64,000 nucleotides of DNA from assembly GCA_947623455.1 (NCBI GenBank), contig OX392529.1, positions 6,572,001-6,636,000 on the forward strand. Direction: 5' to 3'. The position numbers and the translations under genes were made by a program. Positions 50,279 through 62,800 of this stretch are shown here, piece after piece. Numbering within the stretch: the stretch's first letter is position 1; each line of letters begins with the position of its first letter. This DNA is from Mimachlamys varia (Eukaryota > Mollusca > Bivalvia > Pectinida > Pectinidae). The notes beneath the pieces are model-generated. The model had not been told where the DNA came from. It did no database searches and was given only the letters and a program-made list of their open reading frames with translations.

Positions 50279-50587
50279 TGAAGACATCTAAAAACTTATT
50301 TATCTTCATACAGAAATTAAGAAATGTTTCGGTGTTTGTAAATGGTAGCAGAGTTATATTGACTGGGTTTCCTATACATGTACATGTTTAGTTAACGTGG
50401 TCACTTTCTACATGCACAAAGGTCGTGATTTACAACCCCGGGACACTTATCTAACTGAATGGGTGCACGTGCGATTGACCAAACCGACTGCTTATAAAAA
50501 TTACTCAATGTCCAGTTATTTCTTCATAACCAATAAGATTATGATCGGTCGCCTGTTAGCTTCTGCCCAATCGAAGTATTAGTCACT
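50279..50587. other. Spacer between 54-bp and 38-bp arrays
   Basis: A short open frame at 50397-50582 has no recognised content. Confidence 0.45.
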
Positions 50588-51470
50588 CCTCTGTCAATTA
50601 TGTCCCAGTAAAGTACTGGTCAGCCAACTGGTTGTTCGTTTATGTTCCAATGAAGTATTGGTCAGTCCTTTGTTCTTTTATGTTCCAGTGAAGTATTGGT
50701 CAGTCCTTTGTTCGTTTATGTTCAAGTGAAGTACTGGTCAGTCCTTTGTTCGTTTATGTTCAAGTGAAGTACTGGTCAGTCCTTTGTTCGTTTATGTCCC
50801 AGTAAAGTATTGGTCAGTCCTCCGTCCATTTATGTCCCAGTCAATGCAGACTTTGTTCGTTTATGTTCCAGTAAAGTATTGGTCAGTCCTTTGTTCGTTT
50901 ATGTTCCAATGAAGTACTGGTCAGTCCTTTGTTCGTTTATGTTCAAATGAAATACTGGTCAGTCCTTTGTTCGTTTATGTTCAAATGAAATACTGGTCAG
51001 TCCTTTGTTCGTTTATGTTCAAATGAAGTACTTGTCAGTTCTTTGTTCGTTTATGTTCCAATGAAGTACTGGTCAGTCCTTTGTTCGTTTATGTTCAAAT
51101 GAAATACTGGTCAGTCCTTTGTTCGTTTATGTTCAAATGAAATACTGGTCAGTCCTTTGTTCGTTTATGTTCAAATGAAGTACTTGTCAGTTCTTTGTTC
51201 GTTTATGTTCCAATGAAGTACTGGTCAGTCCTTTGTTCGTTTATGTTCAAATGAAATACTGGTCAGTCCTTTGTTCGTTTATGTTCAAATGAAATACTGG
51301 TCAGTCCTTTGTTCGTTTATGTTCAAATGAAGTACTTGTCAGTTCTTTGTTCGTTTATGTTCCAATGAAATACTGGTCAGTCCTTTGTTCGTTTATGTTC
51401 CAATGAAGTACTGGTCAGTCCTTTGATCGTTGAAGTTCCAGTGAAGTACTGGCCAGTCGCCTGTCCACCT
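50588..51470. repeat. 38-bp satellite array (about 23 copies) with 152-bp higher-order unit
   Basis: The unit is CAGTCCTTTGTTCGTTTATG followed by TTCAAATGAAGTACTGGT. CAGTCCTTTG recurs at 50701 and 50739. A variant with GTACTTGTCAGTTC recurs at about 51031, 51183 and 51335, exactly 152 bp (four units) apart. The outer units are more diverged. Confidence 0.95.
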
Positions 51471-52339
51471 ATGCACACGTACGGTAATGATCTGTTGTTA
51501 TCTACACGTAAGCCACTTCCTCTTTGCTGATAGGCATGTCGCGAGGAATGATGAATGATGATTCATCAATTAACGAGAGTTTTCACTGTCTCATGCGCAC
51601 GCGATCCCCTTAGACGTAGCGACATGCGGTTCCCTTGGGGGTAGGGATGTGGACCAAGGAGCGGTGCCACGAAATTCCCCAGTGATATGACTGGCTACAA
51701 ACGAAACAGGCTAATCTTTGAAAGTCTTCGGTAAGATGAACGCAAATTACCAGAAAACACTTTTCCCTTCGAGTAATGCCAACAATATTGGAGCCGCCTG
51801 ATAAACGGTTGTCATCACTACCAGAGAGCGGCCTCTGTGTGATTGTGTTGTGTCACGACATCGTCTCCCCCTCCTTCCTGTCTGTACACTACCAATGTCG
51901 GCTTGATCCACACAATACATCCCGCTCATCATAGCCAGCCAATTACGTGTTTATTTTGACCCCGATCCAGACATGTTATTTTCTCTGGTGACAGTACCAG
52001 GCGTACGTACAGTATGTAGGTTTACAATTATCTGTATAACCTATCAATATCAAGTGATTTTCAAGGAAACATTAAATATAATCATGTCATTGCTTTATCG
52101 TAGAGACCCTGTGGGTGTACCTAGCAATTAAACGGCGGAATTCATTAAAACTTTCATACAATTGTTATTCAACTATGAACAGGTGTTTAACTTTATGCAA
52201 ATCTAGACATCCCAGCCCAGTATACACAGGTTACGTCCTTGAACGCTTACAGCAATACAAAAGAAAAGAAGCAATACCTATTAACCCTACAGATCTTGTA
52301 TCATGAAGCACGCTGAGGAAAGTATTGTTTCTTAAAATT
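51471..52339. other. Single-copy sequence, no gene recognised
   Basis: Short frames at 51747-51932 (minus) and 52115-52306 (plus) have no recognisable domain. Confidence 0.5.
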
Positions 52340-55300
52340 GTATGGATCACAGTGATAATCTAGGCTATGGATCACAGTGATTATCTAGGCTATGGATCAC
52401 ATTGGTTATCTGGGCTATGGATCACAGTAATTATCTGGGCTATGGATCACAGTGATTTTCTAGGCTATGGATCACAGTGATTATTTGGGCTACGGATCAG
52501 AGTGATTATCTAGGCTATGGATCACAGTAATTATCTGGGCTTTGGATCACAGTAATTATCTGGGCTATGGATCACAGTGATTATCTAGGCTATGGATCAC
52601 AGTAATTATCTGGGCTTTGGATCAGAGTAATTATCTGGGCTATGGATCACAGTGATTATCTAGGCTATGGATCACAGTGATTGTCCAGGCTATGGATCAC
52701 AGTGATTATCTAGGCTATGGATCACATTGATTATCTAGGCTATGGATCACAGTGATTGTCTAGGCTATGGATCACAGTGATTATCTAGGCTATGGATCAC
52801 AGTGATTATCTAGGCTATGGATCACAGTGATTATCTAGGCTATGGATCACAGTGATTATCTAGGCTATGGATCACAGTGATTGTCTAGGCTTTGGATCAA
52901 ATTGATTATCTAGTCTATGGATCACAGTGATTGTCTAGGCTATTAATCACAGTGATTGTCTGGGCTATGGATCACAGTGATTGTCTAGGCTATGGATCAC
53001 AGTGATTGTCTAGGCTATGGATCACATTGATTATCTAGGCTATGGATCACAGTGATTATCTGGGCTATGGATCACAGTGATTATCTAGGCTATGGATCCC
53101 TTTGATTATCTAGGCTATGGATCACAGTGATTGTCTAGGCTATGGATCACATTGATTATCTGGGCCATGGATCACATTGATTATCTAGGCTATGGATCAC
53201 AGTGATTATCTAGGCTATGGATCACATTGATTATCTAGGCTATGGATCACAGTGATTGTCTAGGATATGAATCACAGTGATTATCTAGGCTATGGATCAC
53301 AGTGATTATCTGGGCCATGGATCACAGTGATTATCTGGGCTTTGGATCACATTGATTATCTAGGCTATGGATCACAGTGATTATCTAAGCTATGAATCAC
53401 ATTGATTATCTAGGCTATGGATCACAGTGATTATCTGGGCCATGGATCACAGTGATTGTCTAGGCTATGGATCACAGTGATTGTCTAGGCTATGGATCAC
53501 AGTGATTATCTAGGCTATGGATCACATTGATTATCTAGGCTATGGATCACAGTGATTATCTGGGCCATGGATCACAGTGATTGTCCAGGCTATGGATCAC
53601 ATTGATTATCTAGGCTATGGATCACAGTGATTATCTGGGCTTTGGATCACATTGATTATCTAGGCTATGGATCACAGTGATTATCTAAGCTATGAATCAC
53701 ATTGATTATCTAGGCTATGGATCACAGTGATTATCTGGGCCATGGATCACAGTGATTGTCTAGGCTATGGATCACAGTGATTGTCTAGGCTATGGATCAC
53801 AGTGATTATCTAGGCTATGGATCACATTGATTATCTAGGCTATGGATCACAGTGATTATCTGGGCCATGGATCACAGTGATTGTCCAGGCTATGGATCAC
53901 ATTGATTATCTAGGCTATGGATCACAGTGATTGTCTAGGCTATGGATCACATTGATTATCTGGGCCATGGATCACAGTGATTGTCCAGGCTATGGATCAC
54001 AGTGATTGTCTAGGCTATGGATCACAGTGATTGTCTAGGCTATGGATCACAGTGATTATCTAGGCTATGGATCACAGTGATTATCTGGGCTATGGATCAC
54101 AGTGATTATCTAGGCCATGGATCACACTGATTATTTAGGCTATGAATCACATTGATTATCTAGGCTATGGATCACAGTGATTATCTGGGCCATGGATCAC
54201 AGTGATTATCTAGGCTATGGATCACATTGATTATCTAGGCTATGGATCACAGTGATTGTCTAGGCTATGAATCACAGTGATTATCTGGGCCATGGATCAC
54301 AGTAATTATCTGGGCTATGGATCACAGTGATTATCTAGGCTATGGATCACAGTGATTATCTAGGCTATGGATCACAGTGATTATCTAGGCTATGGATCAC
54401 ATTGATTATTTAGGCCATGAATCACAGTGATTGCCTAGGATATGGATCACAGTTATTATCTGGGCCATGGATCACAGTGATTATCTGGGCCATGGATCAC
54501 AGTGATTATCTAGGCTATGGATCACAGTGATTATCTAGGCTATGGATCACAGTGATTGTCCAGGCTATGGATCACAGTGATTGTCCAGGCTATGGATCAC
54601 AGTGATTGTCTAGGCTATGGATCACAGTGATTATCTAGGCTATGGATCACATTGATTATTTAGGCTATGGATCACAGTGATTGTCCAGGCTATGGATCAC
54701 AGTGATTGTCCAGGCTATGGATCCCTTTGATTATCTAGGCTATGGATCACAGTGATTATCTGGGCTATGGATCACAGTGATTATCTGGGCCATGGATCAC
54801 AGTGATTATCTTGGCCATGGATCACAGTGATTATCTAGGCTATGGATTACATTGATTATCTAGGCTATGGATCACAGTTATTATCTGGGCTATGGATCAC
54901 AGTGATTATCTAGGCCATGGATCACAGTGATTGTCTAGGCTATGGTTCACAGTAATTATCTGGGCTATGGATCACAGTGATTATCTGGGCCATGGATCAC
55001 AGTGATTATCTAGGCTATGGATCACAGTGATTATCTAGGCTATGGATCACAGTGATTATCTGGGCTTTGGATCACAGTAATTATCCGGGCTATGGATCAC
55101 AGTGATTATCTGGGCCATGGATCACAGTGATTGTCTAGGCTATGGATCACAGTAATTATCTGGGCTATGGATCACAGTGATTATCTGGGCCATGGATCAC
55201 AGTGATTATCTAGGCTATGGATCACAGTGATTGTCCAGGCTATGGATCACATTGATTATCTAGGCTATGGATCACAGTAATTATCTGGGCTATGGATCAC

Positions 55301-55640
55301 ATTGATTATCTAGGCTATGGATCACATTGATTATCTAGGCTATGGATCACAGTAATTATCTGGGCTATGGATCACAGTGATTATCTAGGCTATGGATCAC
55401 AGTGATTATCTGGGCCATGGATCACAGTGATTATCTAGGCTATGGATCACAGTGATTATCTAGGCTATGGATCACATTGATTATCTAGGCTATGGATCAC
55501 AGTGATTATCTGGGCTATGGATCACAGTGATTATCTAGGCTATGGATCACAGTGATTATCTAGGCTATGGATCACAGTGATTGTCTAGGCTATGGATCAC
55601 ATTGATTATCTGGGCCATGGATCACAGTGATTATTTAGGT
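52340..55640. repeat. 25-bp satellite array (about 132 copies)
   Basis: The unit is TATGGATCACAGTGATTATC followed by TAGGC. Each unit contains a dyad, ATCAC-A-GTGAT. Common variants are ATCACATTGATT (which weakens the dyad), GATTGTC, TGGGC and CCATGG. A 300-bp block (12 units) is repeated: 53341-53580 and 53641-53880 are identical as far as I can read. The array ends at ATTATTTAGGTTAAAATC. Confidence 0.95.
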
Positions 55641-56828
55641 TAAAATCAGAGAGGGTAGAACGTTTCATTCAAAAGTGGTTGAAAATTAAAAACGGTGTTT
55701 TCTTCGCACTTTCATGTGATTGCCTAAGTAATTAAATCAGATCGCTAGTTTATATGTTATGATTTTAATTGGGATATCTCCAGAATTTGATTAAGTTTAT
55801 TTCGAAAAATAAAAATTCACGAATGAAATCCTACAAAAACTGTACTAGTACTCAGAGATCACTTTAGCTTGACCATCAATGCTGACGTAACAATGCTATC
55901 GACTCGCGATCGAAACATGTCAATATATTCATCCGGAAACGCAACGTATTTTAAAATAAGAAACGGAATATTGGAAGTAACACCATCCGGAAAAAGTACC
56001 TTTTTGTCCACTCTCTCTGTAAGCAATATGCAGTTTAAAGTTTAATGCATCATTGTTCTGGTTTTTTTTTCAATGTATAAAGACATTCGTGTACCTTGAC
56101 TATAGAGAAAATAGTACATGTACCGTATGCATACACTTGTATATGAGTGGGTGCATATATGTGTGTATGGTAAGGACTTATGCATGCATGTATATACTGT
56201 AAATGTATTCATGATTGTAGTGTCAAGTGGATGTCAATATATACAGCAGCACCATGATGTTATGTCCATGTAGTCCCCAAAGACCGTTTTATTGTTTCTA
56301 TTTTATATACAGGTTTGCGATTTCAGATTTTATTTCCGAAACTCAGTCAAATAAAATAAAAGTTTGTAACAAGAGGCAAATGCACATGATATTTTGTAAA
56401 GTTACATACACATGTGTCAATTAGTGCTGATAAATCTCCTCCAGTACTAAAACTTAAATAAAACATCTCAAACGATTTCAACAAAAAAAAATGGTAAATA
56501 ATGTATATCTGTCACAGAATAAAAAGCACGTATGCGCAGTGTTCTTTATTGAAATTGCACGGATAAAATAACAATTTTCGAAAAAAAATGCCTCGCCCTT
56601 GAATGGTCATACACAAACACGTAATGATATGTATACTGAAAGGGTGGCAAACTCTCCCGTCGAGAAATCGATCCCAGCTCAGCTTCTTGTATCAAAAAAG
56701 CATTCTACATTGTAGATAATGTAAGGGAAATGTTCAGTATTGTTTGAAGGTTGACTTTTCGCAGTCATCCTGCCACTTTCTTTTTAACGTTGACGAGTCT
56801 GACGTCACCCCAATGCTGAACATTCGCC
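55641..56828. other. Single-copy AT-rich sequence
   Basis: Nothing gene-like. An alternating purine-pyrimidine stretch of TGCATGCATGTATATA type lies near 56140-56200. The 65-codon frame at 56227-56424 is not recognised. Confidence 0.5.
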
Positions 56829-58390
56829 AGAATACACCGTCACCAGTGTTAGCCGTCACATGTACAAGTGTACATTGTATACACCGTCACTAGTGTAAGC
56901 CGTCATATGTATACATCGTCATTAGTGTTAGCCGTCACCAGTGTCAGTCGTCATATATACAACGTCACCAGTGTCAGCCGTTATATGTATACACCGTCAT
57001 CAGTGTTAGCCGTCACATGTAATAAACCGTCACCAGTGTTAGCCGTTACATGTATACACCGTCACCAGTGTTAGCCGTCACATGTAATAAACCGTCACCA
57101 GTTTTAGCCGTTACATGTATACACCGTCACCAGTGTTAGCCGTCACATGTAATAAACCGTCACCAGTGTTAGCCGTTACATGTATACACCGTCACCAGTG
57201 TTAACCGTCACATGTAATAAACCGTCACCAGTGTTAGTCGTCACATGTATACACCGTCACCAGTGTTAGCCGTCACATGTGTATACCGTTACCAGTGTTA
57301 GCCGACACATGTATATACCGTCATCAGTGTTAGCCGTCACCAGTATACACCGTCGCCAGTGTTAGTCGTCACATGTAATAAACCGTCACCAGTGTCAGTC
57401 GTCATATGTATACACCGTCAACAGTGTTTGCCGTCACATGTAATAAACCGTCGCCAGTGTTAGCCGTCACATGAAATAAACCGTCGCCAGTGTTAGTCGT
57501 CACATGTAATAAACCGTCGCCAGTGTTAGTCGTCATATGTATACACCGTCAACACTGTTTGCCGTCGCATGTAATAAACCGTCGCCAGTGTTAGTCGTCA
57601 CATGTAATAAACCGTCACCAGTGTTAGTCGTCATATGTATACACCGTCAACAGTGTTTGCCGTCGCATGTAATAAACCGTCGCCAGTGTTAGTCGTCACA
57701 TGTAATAAACCGTCACCAGTGTTAGCCGTCACATGTAATAAACCGTCGCCAGTGTTAGCCGTCACATGAAATAAACCGTCACCAGTGTTAGCCGTCACAT
57801 GTAATAAACCGTCACCAGTGTTAGCCGTCACATGTAATAAACCGTCGCCAGTGTTAGCCGTCACGTGTATACACCGTCAATAGTGTTAGCCGTCACATGT
57901 AATAAACCGTCACCAGTGTTAGCCGTCACATGTAATAAACCGTCACCAGTGCTAGCCGTCACATGTAATAAACCGTCACCAGTGTTAGCCGTCACATGTA
58001 ATAAACCGTCCCCAGTGTTAGCCGTCACGTGTATACACCGTCAATAGTGTTAGCCGTCACATGTAATAAACCGTCACCAGTGTTAGCCGTCACATGTAAT
58101 AAACCGTCACCAGTGTTAGCCGTCACATGTAATAAACCGTCACCAGTGCTAGCCGTCACATGTAATAAACCGTCACCAGTGTTAGCCGTCACATGTAATA
58201 AACCGTCCCCAGTGTTAGCCGTCACATGAAATAAACCGTCGCCAGTGTTAGTCGTCACATGTAATAAACCGTCACCAGTGTTAGCCGTCACATGTATACA
58301 CCGTCAATAGTGTTAGCCGTCACATGTAATAAACCGTCACCAGTGTTAGCCATCACATGTAATAAACCGTCACCAGTGTTAGCCGTCATA
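56829..58390. repeat. 33/32-bp satellite array (about 47 copies)
   Basis: Two unit forms are mixed: AGCCGTCACATGTAATAAAC with CGTCACCAGTGTT (33 bp), and one with TGTATACACCG in place of TGTAATAAACCG (32 bp). The left part is more diverged and uses the 32-bp form; the right part is mostly the 33-bp form. Short open frames on both strands occur where consecutive 33-bp units keep phase, for example 57865-58047 (plus) and 58025-58291 (minus). Confidence 0.95.
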
Positions 58391-59092
58391 CATGTATGCA
58401 CATTGTATATATCATCTAAAAGTTTGGTTGGCGATGGTGTCGATAGTTGCTTGGTTCCTGGTGTTGATGGGTTATTGCGGTGATTTTATGATGTCAATAC
58501 AATGTACATACATTTACTTATATCTGGTTTCGATAGTTGTGTTGTGCGATTGTTGGGTTAGTCACAGAAGCGCACTCTCGTTGTTTTTATGCCAGTCGTT
58601 TTCAGTCGGCAAAATGCGGGCCAATTGAATAATTTCATTGTATTATTTGTAAATTTTGTTTTCACGAGTGGTCGTCAATGGTTCATTGATGTTGATCGAT
58701 CAGTGATGGCTGCCTGTGTAGGTGACGCTACATCGGAATGGCAGAAACATGTCGGCCTGCTATCACGGCTAATAAACGATTCCTGAATGATTAAAGCAGC
58801 AGAAAGAAATGGATTAACACAAGGGTCCCCACAAAGTGATCAATTACAACGCTCCGTGACATCATAAAATAGGGTGTGAATCACTTGGCAAAATCTGCCT
58901 AATTGATGTTTCCTCGAGCTAGAGAATTAACTGAGGCGATTCGCCGGAACTATCCCCAGATTGTGGATATAAACACGGAATACATAACCCATTGCGGTGT
59001 AAACACTACACTGTGAAGTTTCCAATACCGGACAGTCACTGATACATAGTCGCAATACATAAAACATCTTGGTATATTTCAGCATTTAATGC
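58391..59092. other. Single-copy sequence, no gene recognised
   Basis: Overlapping frames at 58392-58628 and 58589-58786 show no known domain or convincing splice signals. Confidence 0.5.
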
Positions 59093-59160
59093 CAACTGGA
59101 CAATGGCAAATTTATTGAAGCGCGCTAGCGCTTCATGTTAAATTTGCTCTTGTCCAGTTG
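59093..59160. repeat. 68-bp fold-back palindrome
   Basis: CAACTGGACAATGGCAAATT on the left pairs with AATTTGCTCTTGTCCAGTTG on the right, with a few mismatches. The centre is GAAGCGC-GCTA-GCGCTTC. It may be the core of a small dispersed fold-back repeat. Confidence 0.8.
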
Positions 59161-59814
59161 TCCAAGTGTAAGTGTATATATTAGGGACCCGAGGGTGAGT
59201 GTATATCGGGGCCGGATGTGATTTATGCAAAGTGCACATATTTTTTGCGGTATGTACAATTGTACATGTACCATATAACCCATTGAAATGGTTGGGATAC
59301 CATCTTTAAGAGATACGAATACTTGAGCGGTTGGGACTACCGTAACCAGATACGTGTATACACTCACCGGCGTATTCATTCCTCGTTAGATATTTTCGGA
59401 GTCAATCTTATAGTGTTGCTATATTGTTCTCAATTAAGACCAATTGTTACTTTTGCTGTAGCCGAAGTTATTCTTAACAAACTGGGAAACATAATATAAT
59501 CCAGATGCCAGTTTTCGAATCTCGAGTTCTACCATTTTTAACAGGAAATCAACTTTTTAAAATGGAATTCCGACACAGTATTTAATACCATTTCATTTCC
59601 TGTTCCCATGATGAATTTCAGTCCGCGGTTCTTGATTGAATTCGTAGAGGAATTAGTCTTCTCGTTATCCTGCTAACAATAGATACAATATCCGCCATCT
59701 TTAATCCCCCGCTAATGAAATAAAATAGCGGGAATACGAACAGGAAAAACGGCAGGTTACAGACTGGGATGATGCTTTTGTAACAGAGCAGAAAGATCCT
59801 GGTTAACAAAGTGT
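59161..59814. other. Single-copy sequence before the last array
   Basis: Minus-strand frames at 59125-59379 and 59618-59809 are not recognised. Confidence 0.5.
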
Positions 59815-62800
59815 TGGGGATATTGGGTATGGGATTGTCAGATTTTCTGTTTTATACATGTATATTGGGGTATGGGATTGTGAAGTTTTCTGTTTTATAT
59901 ATTGGGGTATGGGATTGTGAAGTTTTCTGTTTTATATATTGGGTATGGGATTGTGAGATTTTCTGTTTTAGATATTGGGGTATGGGATTGTGAGATTTTC
60001 TGTTTTAGATATTGGGGTATGGGATTGTGAGATTTTCTGTTTTAGATATTGGGGTATGGGATTGTGAGGTTTTCTGTTTTAGATATTCGGGTATGAGATT
60101 GTCAGATTTTCTGTTTTATATATTGGAGTATGGGATTGTCAGATTTTCTGTTTTAGATATTGGGGTATGGGATTGTCATATTTTCTGTTTTAGATATTGG
60201 GGTATGGGATTGTGAGGTTTTCTGTTTTATATATTGGGGTATGAGATTGTCAGATTTTCTGTTTTATATATTGGGGTATGGGATTGTCAGATTTTCTGTT
60301 TTAGATATTGGGTATGGGATTGTGAGATTTTCTGTTTTAGATATTGGGGTATGGGATTGTGAGGTTTTCTGTTTTATATATTGGGGTATGAGATTGTCAG
60401 ATTTTCTGTTTTATATATTGGGGTATGAGATTGTCAGATTTTCTGTTTTAAATATTGGGGTATGGGATTGTCATATTTTCTGTTTTATATATTGGGGTAT
60501 GGGATTGTGAGATTTTCTGTTTTAGATATTGGAGTATGGGATTGTCAGATTTTCTGTTTTATATATTGGGGTATGGGATTGTGAGGTTTTCTGTTTTATA
60601 TATTGGGGTATGGGATTGTGAGGTTTTCTGTTTTAGATATTGGGGTATGGGATTGTGAGGTTTTCTGTTTTAGATATTGGGGTATGGGATTGTGAGGTTT
60701 TCTGTTTTATATATTGGGGTATGGGATTGTGAGGTTTTCTGTTTTAGATATTGGGGTATGGGATTGTGAGGTTTTCTTTTTATATATTGGTGTATGGGAT
60801 TGGGAGGTTTTCTGTTTTATATATTGGGGTATGGGATTGTGAGGTTTTCTGTTTTATATATCGGGGTATGGGATTGTCAGATTTTCTGTTTAGATATTGG
60901 GGTAAGGGATTGTCATATTTTCTGTTTTAGATATTGGGGTATGGGATTGTCAGATTTTCTGTTTTAGATATTGGAGTATGGGATTGTCAGATTTTCTGTT
61001 TTAGATATTGGGGTATGGGATTGTCAGATTTTCTGTTTTAGATATTGGGGTATGGGATTGTGAGGTTTTCTGTTTTAGATATTGGGGTATGGGATTGTCA
61101 GATTTTCTGTTTTAGATATTGGAGTATGGGATTGTGAGGTTTTCTGTTTTATATATCGGGGTATGGGATTGTCAGATTTTCTGTTTTAGATATTGGGGTA
61201 TGGGATTGTCATATTTTCTGTTTTAGATATTGGGGTATGGGATTGTCAGATTTTCTGTTTTTGATATTGGAGTCTGGGATTGTCAGATTTTCTGTTTTAG
61301 ATATTGGGGTATGGGATTGTCAGATTTTCTGTTTTAGATATTGGTGTATGGGATTGTGAGGTTTTCTGTTTTAGATATTGGGGTATGGGATTGTCAGATT
61401 TTCTGTTTTAGATATTGGGGTATGGGATTGTGAGGTTTTCTGTTTTAGATATTGGGGTATGGGATTGTGAGGTTTTCTGTTTTAGATATTGGGGTATGGG
61501 ATTGTGAGATTTTCTGTTTTAGATATTAGGCTATGGGATGGTGAAGTTTTCTGTTTTAGATATTGGGGTATGGGATTGTCAGATTTTCTGTTTTATATAT
61601 TGGGGTATGGGATTGTGAGGTTTTCTGTTTTAGATATTGGGGTATGGGATTGTGAGGTTTTCTGTTTTATATATCGGGGTATGGGATTGTCAGATTTTCT
61701 GTTTTAGATATTGGGGTATGGGATTGTCATATTTTCTGTTTTAGATATTGGGGTATGGGATTGTCAGATTTTCTGTTTTTGATATTGGAGTCTGGGATTG
61801 TCAGATTTTCTGTTTTAGATATTGGGGTATGGGATTGTCAGATTTTCTGTTTTAGATATTGGTGTATGGGATTGTGAGGTTTTCTGTTTTAGATATTGGG
61901 GTATGGGATTGTCAGATTTTCTGTTTTAGATATTGGGGTATGGGATTGTGAGGTTTTCTGTTTTAGATATTGGGGTATGGGATTGTGAGGTTTTCTGTTT
62001 TAGATATTGGGGTATGGGATTGTGAGATTTTCTGTTTTAGATATTAGGCTATGGGATGGTGAAGTTTTCTGTTTTAGATATTGGGGTATGGGATTGTCAG
62101 ATTTTCTGTTTTATATATTGGGGTATGGGATTGTGAGGTTTTCTGTTTTAGATATTGGGGTATGGGATTGTCAGATTTTCTGTTTTAGATATTAGGCTAT
62201 GGGACGGTGAAGTTTTCTGTTTTAGATATTGGGGTATGGGATTGTCAGATTTTCTGTTTTAGATATTGGGGTATGGGATTGTCAGATTTTCTGTTTTATA
62301 TATTGGGGTATGGGATTGTGAGGTTTCTGTTTTAGATATTGGGGTATGGGATTGTCAGATTTTCTGTTTTATATATCGGGGTATGGGATTGTGAGGTTTT
62401 CTGTTTTAGATATTGGGGTATGGGATTGTGAGATTTTCTGTTTTATATATTGGGGTATGGGATTGTGAGGTTTTCTGTTTTAGATATTGGGGTATGGGAT
62501 TGTCAGCTTTTCTGTTTTATATATTGGAGTATGGGATTGTCAGATTTTCTGTTTAATATATTGGAGTATGGGATTGTGAGGTTTTCTGTTTTATATATTG
62601 GGTATGGGATTGTCAGCTTTTCTGTTTTAGATATTGGGGTATGGGATTGTCAGATTTTCTGTTTTAGATATTAGGGTATGAGATTGTCAGATTTTCTGTT
62701 TTATATATTGGGGTATGGGATTGTCAGCTTTTCTGTTTTAGATATTGGGGTATGTGATTGTCAGATTTTCTGTTTTATATAATGGGGTATGGGATTGTCA

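Noticed and set aside
49830..50309. 159-codon minus and 142-codon plus frames in the 54-bp array
   Set aside because: All reflect the 18-codon unit; an extra G near 50020 shifts phase without any sign of constraint.
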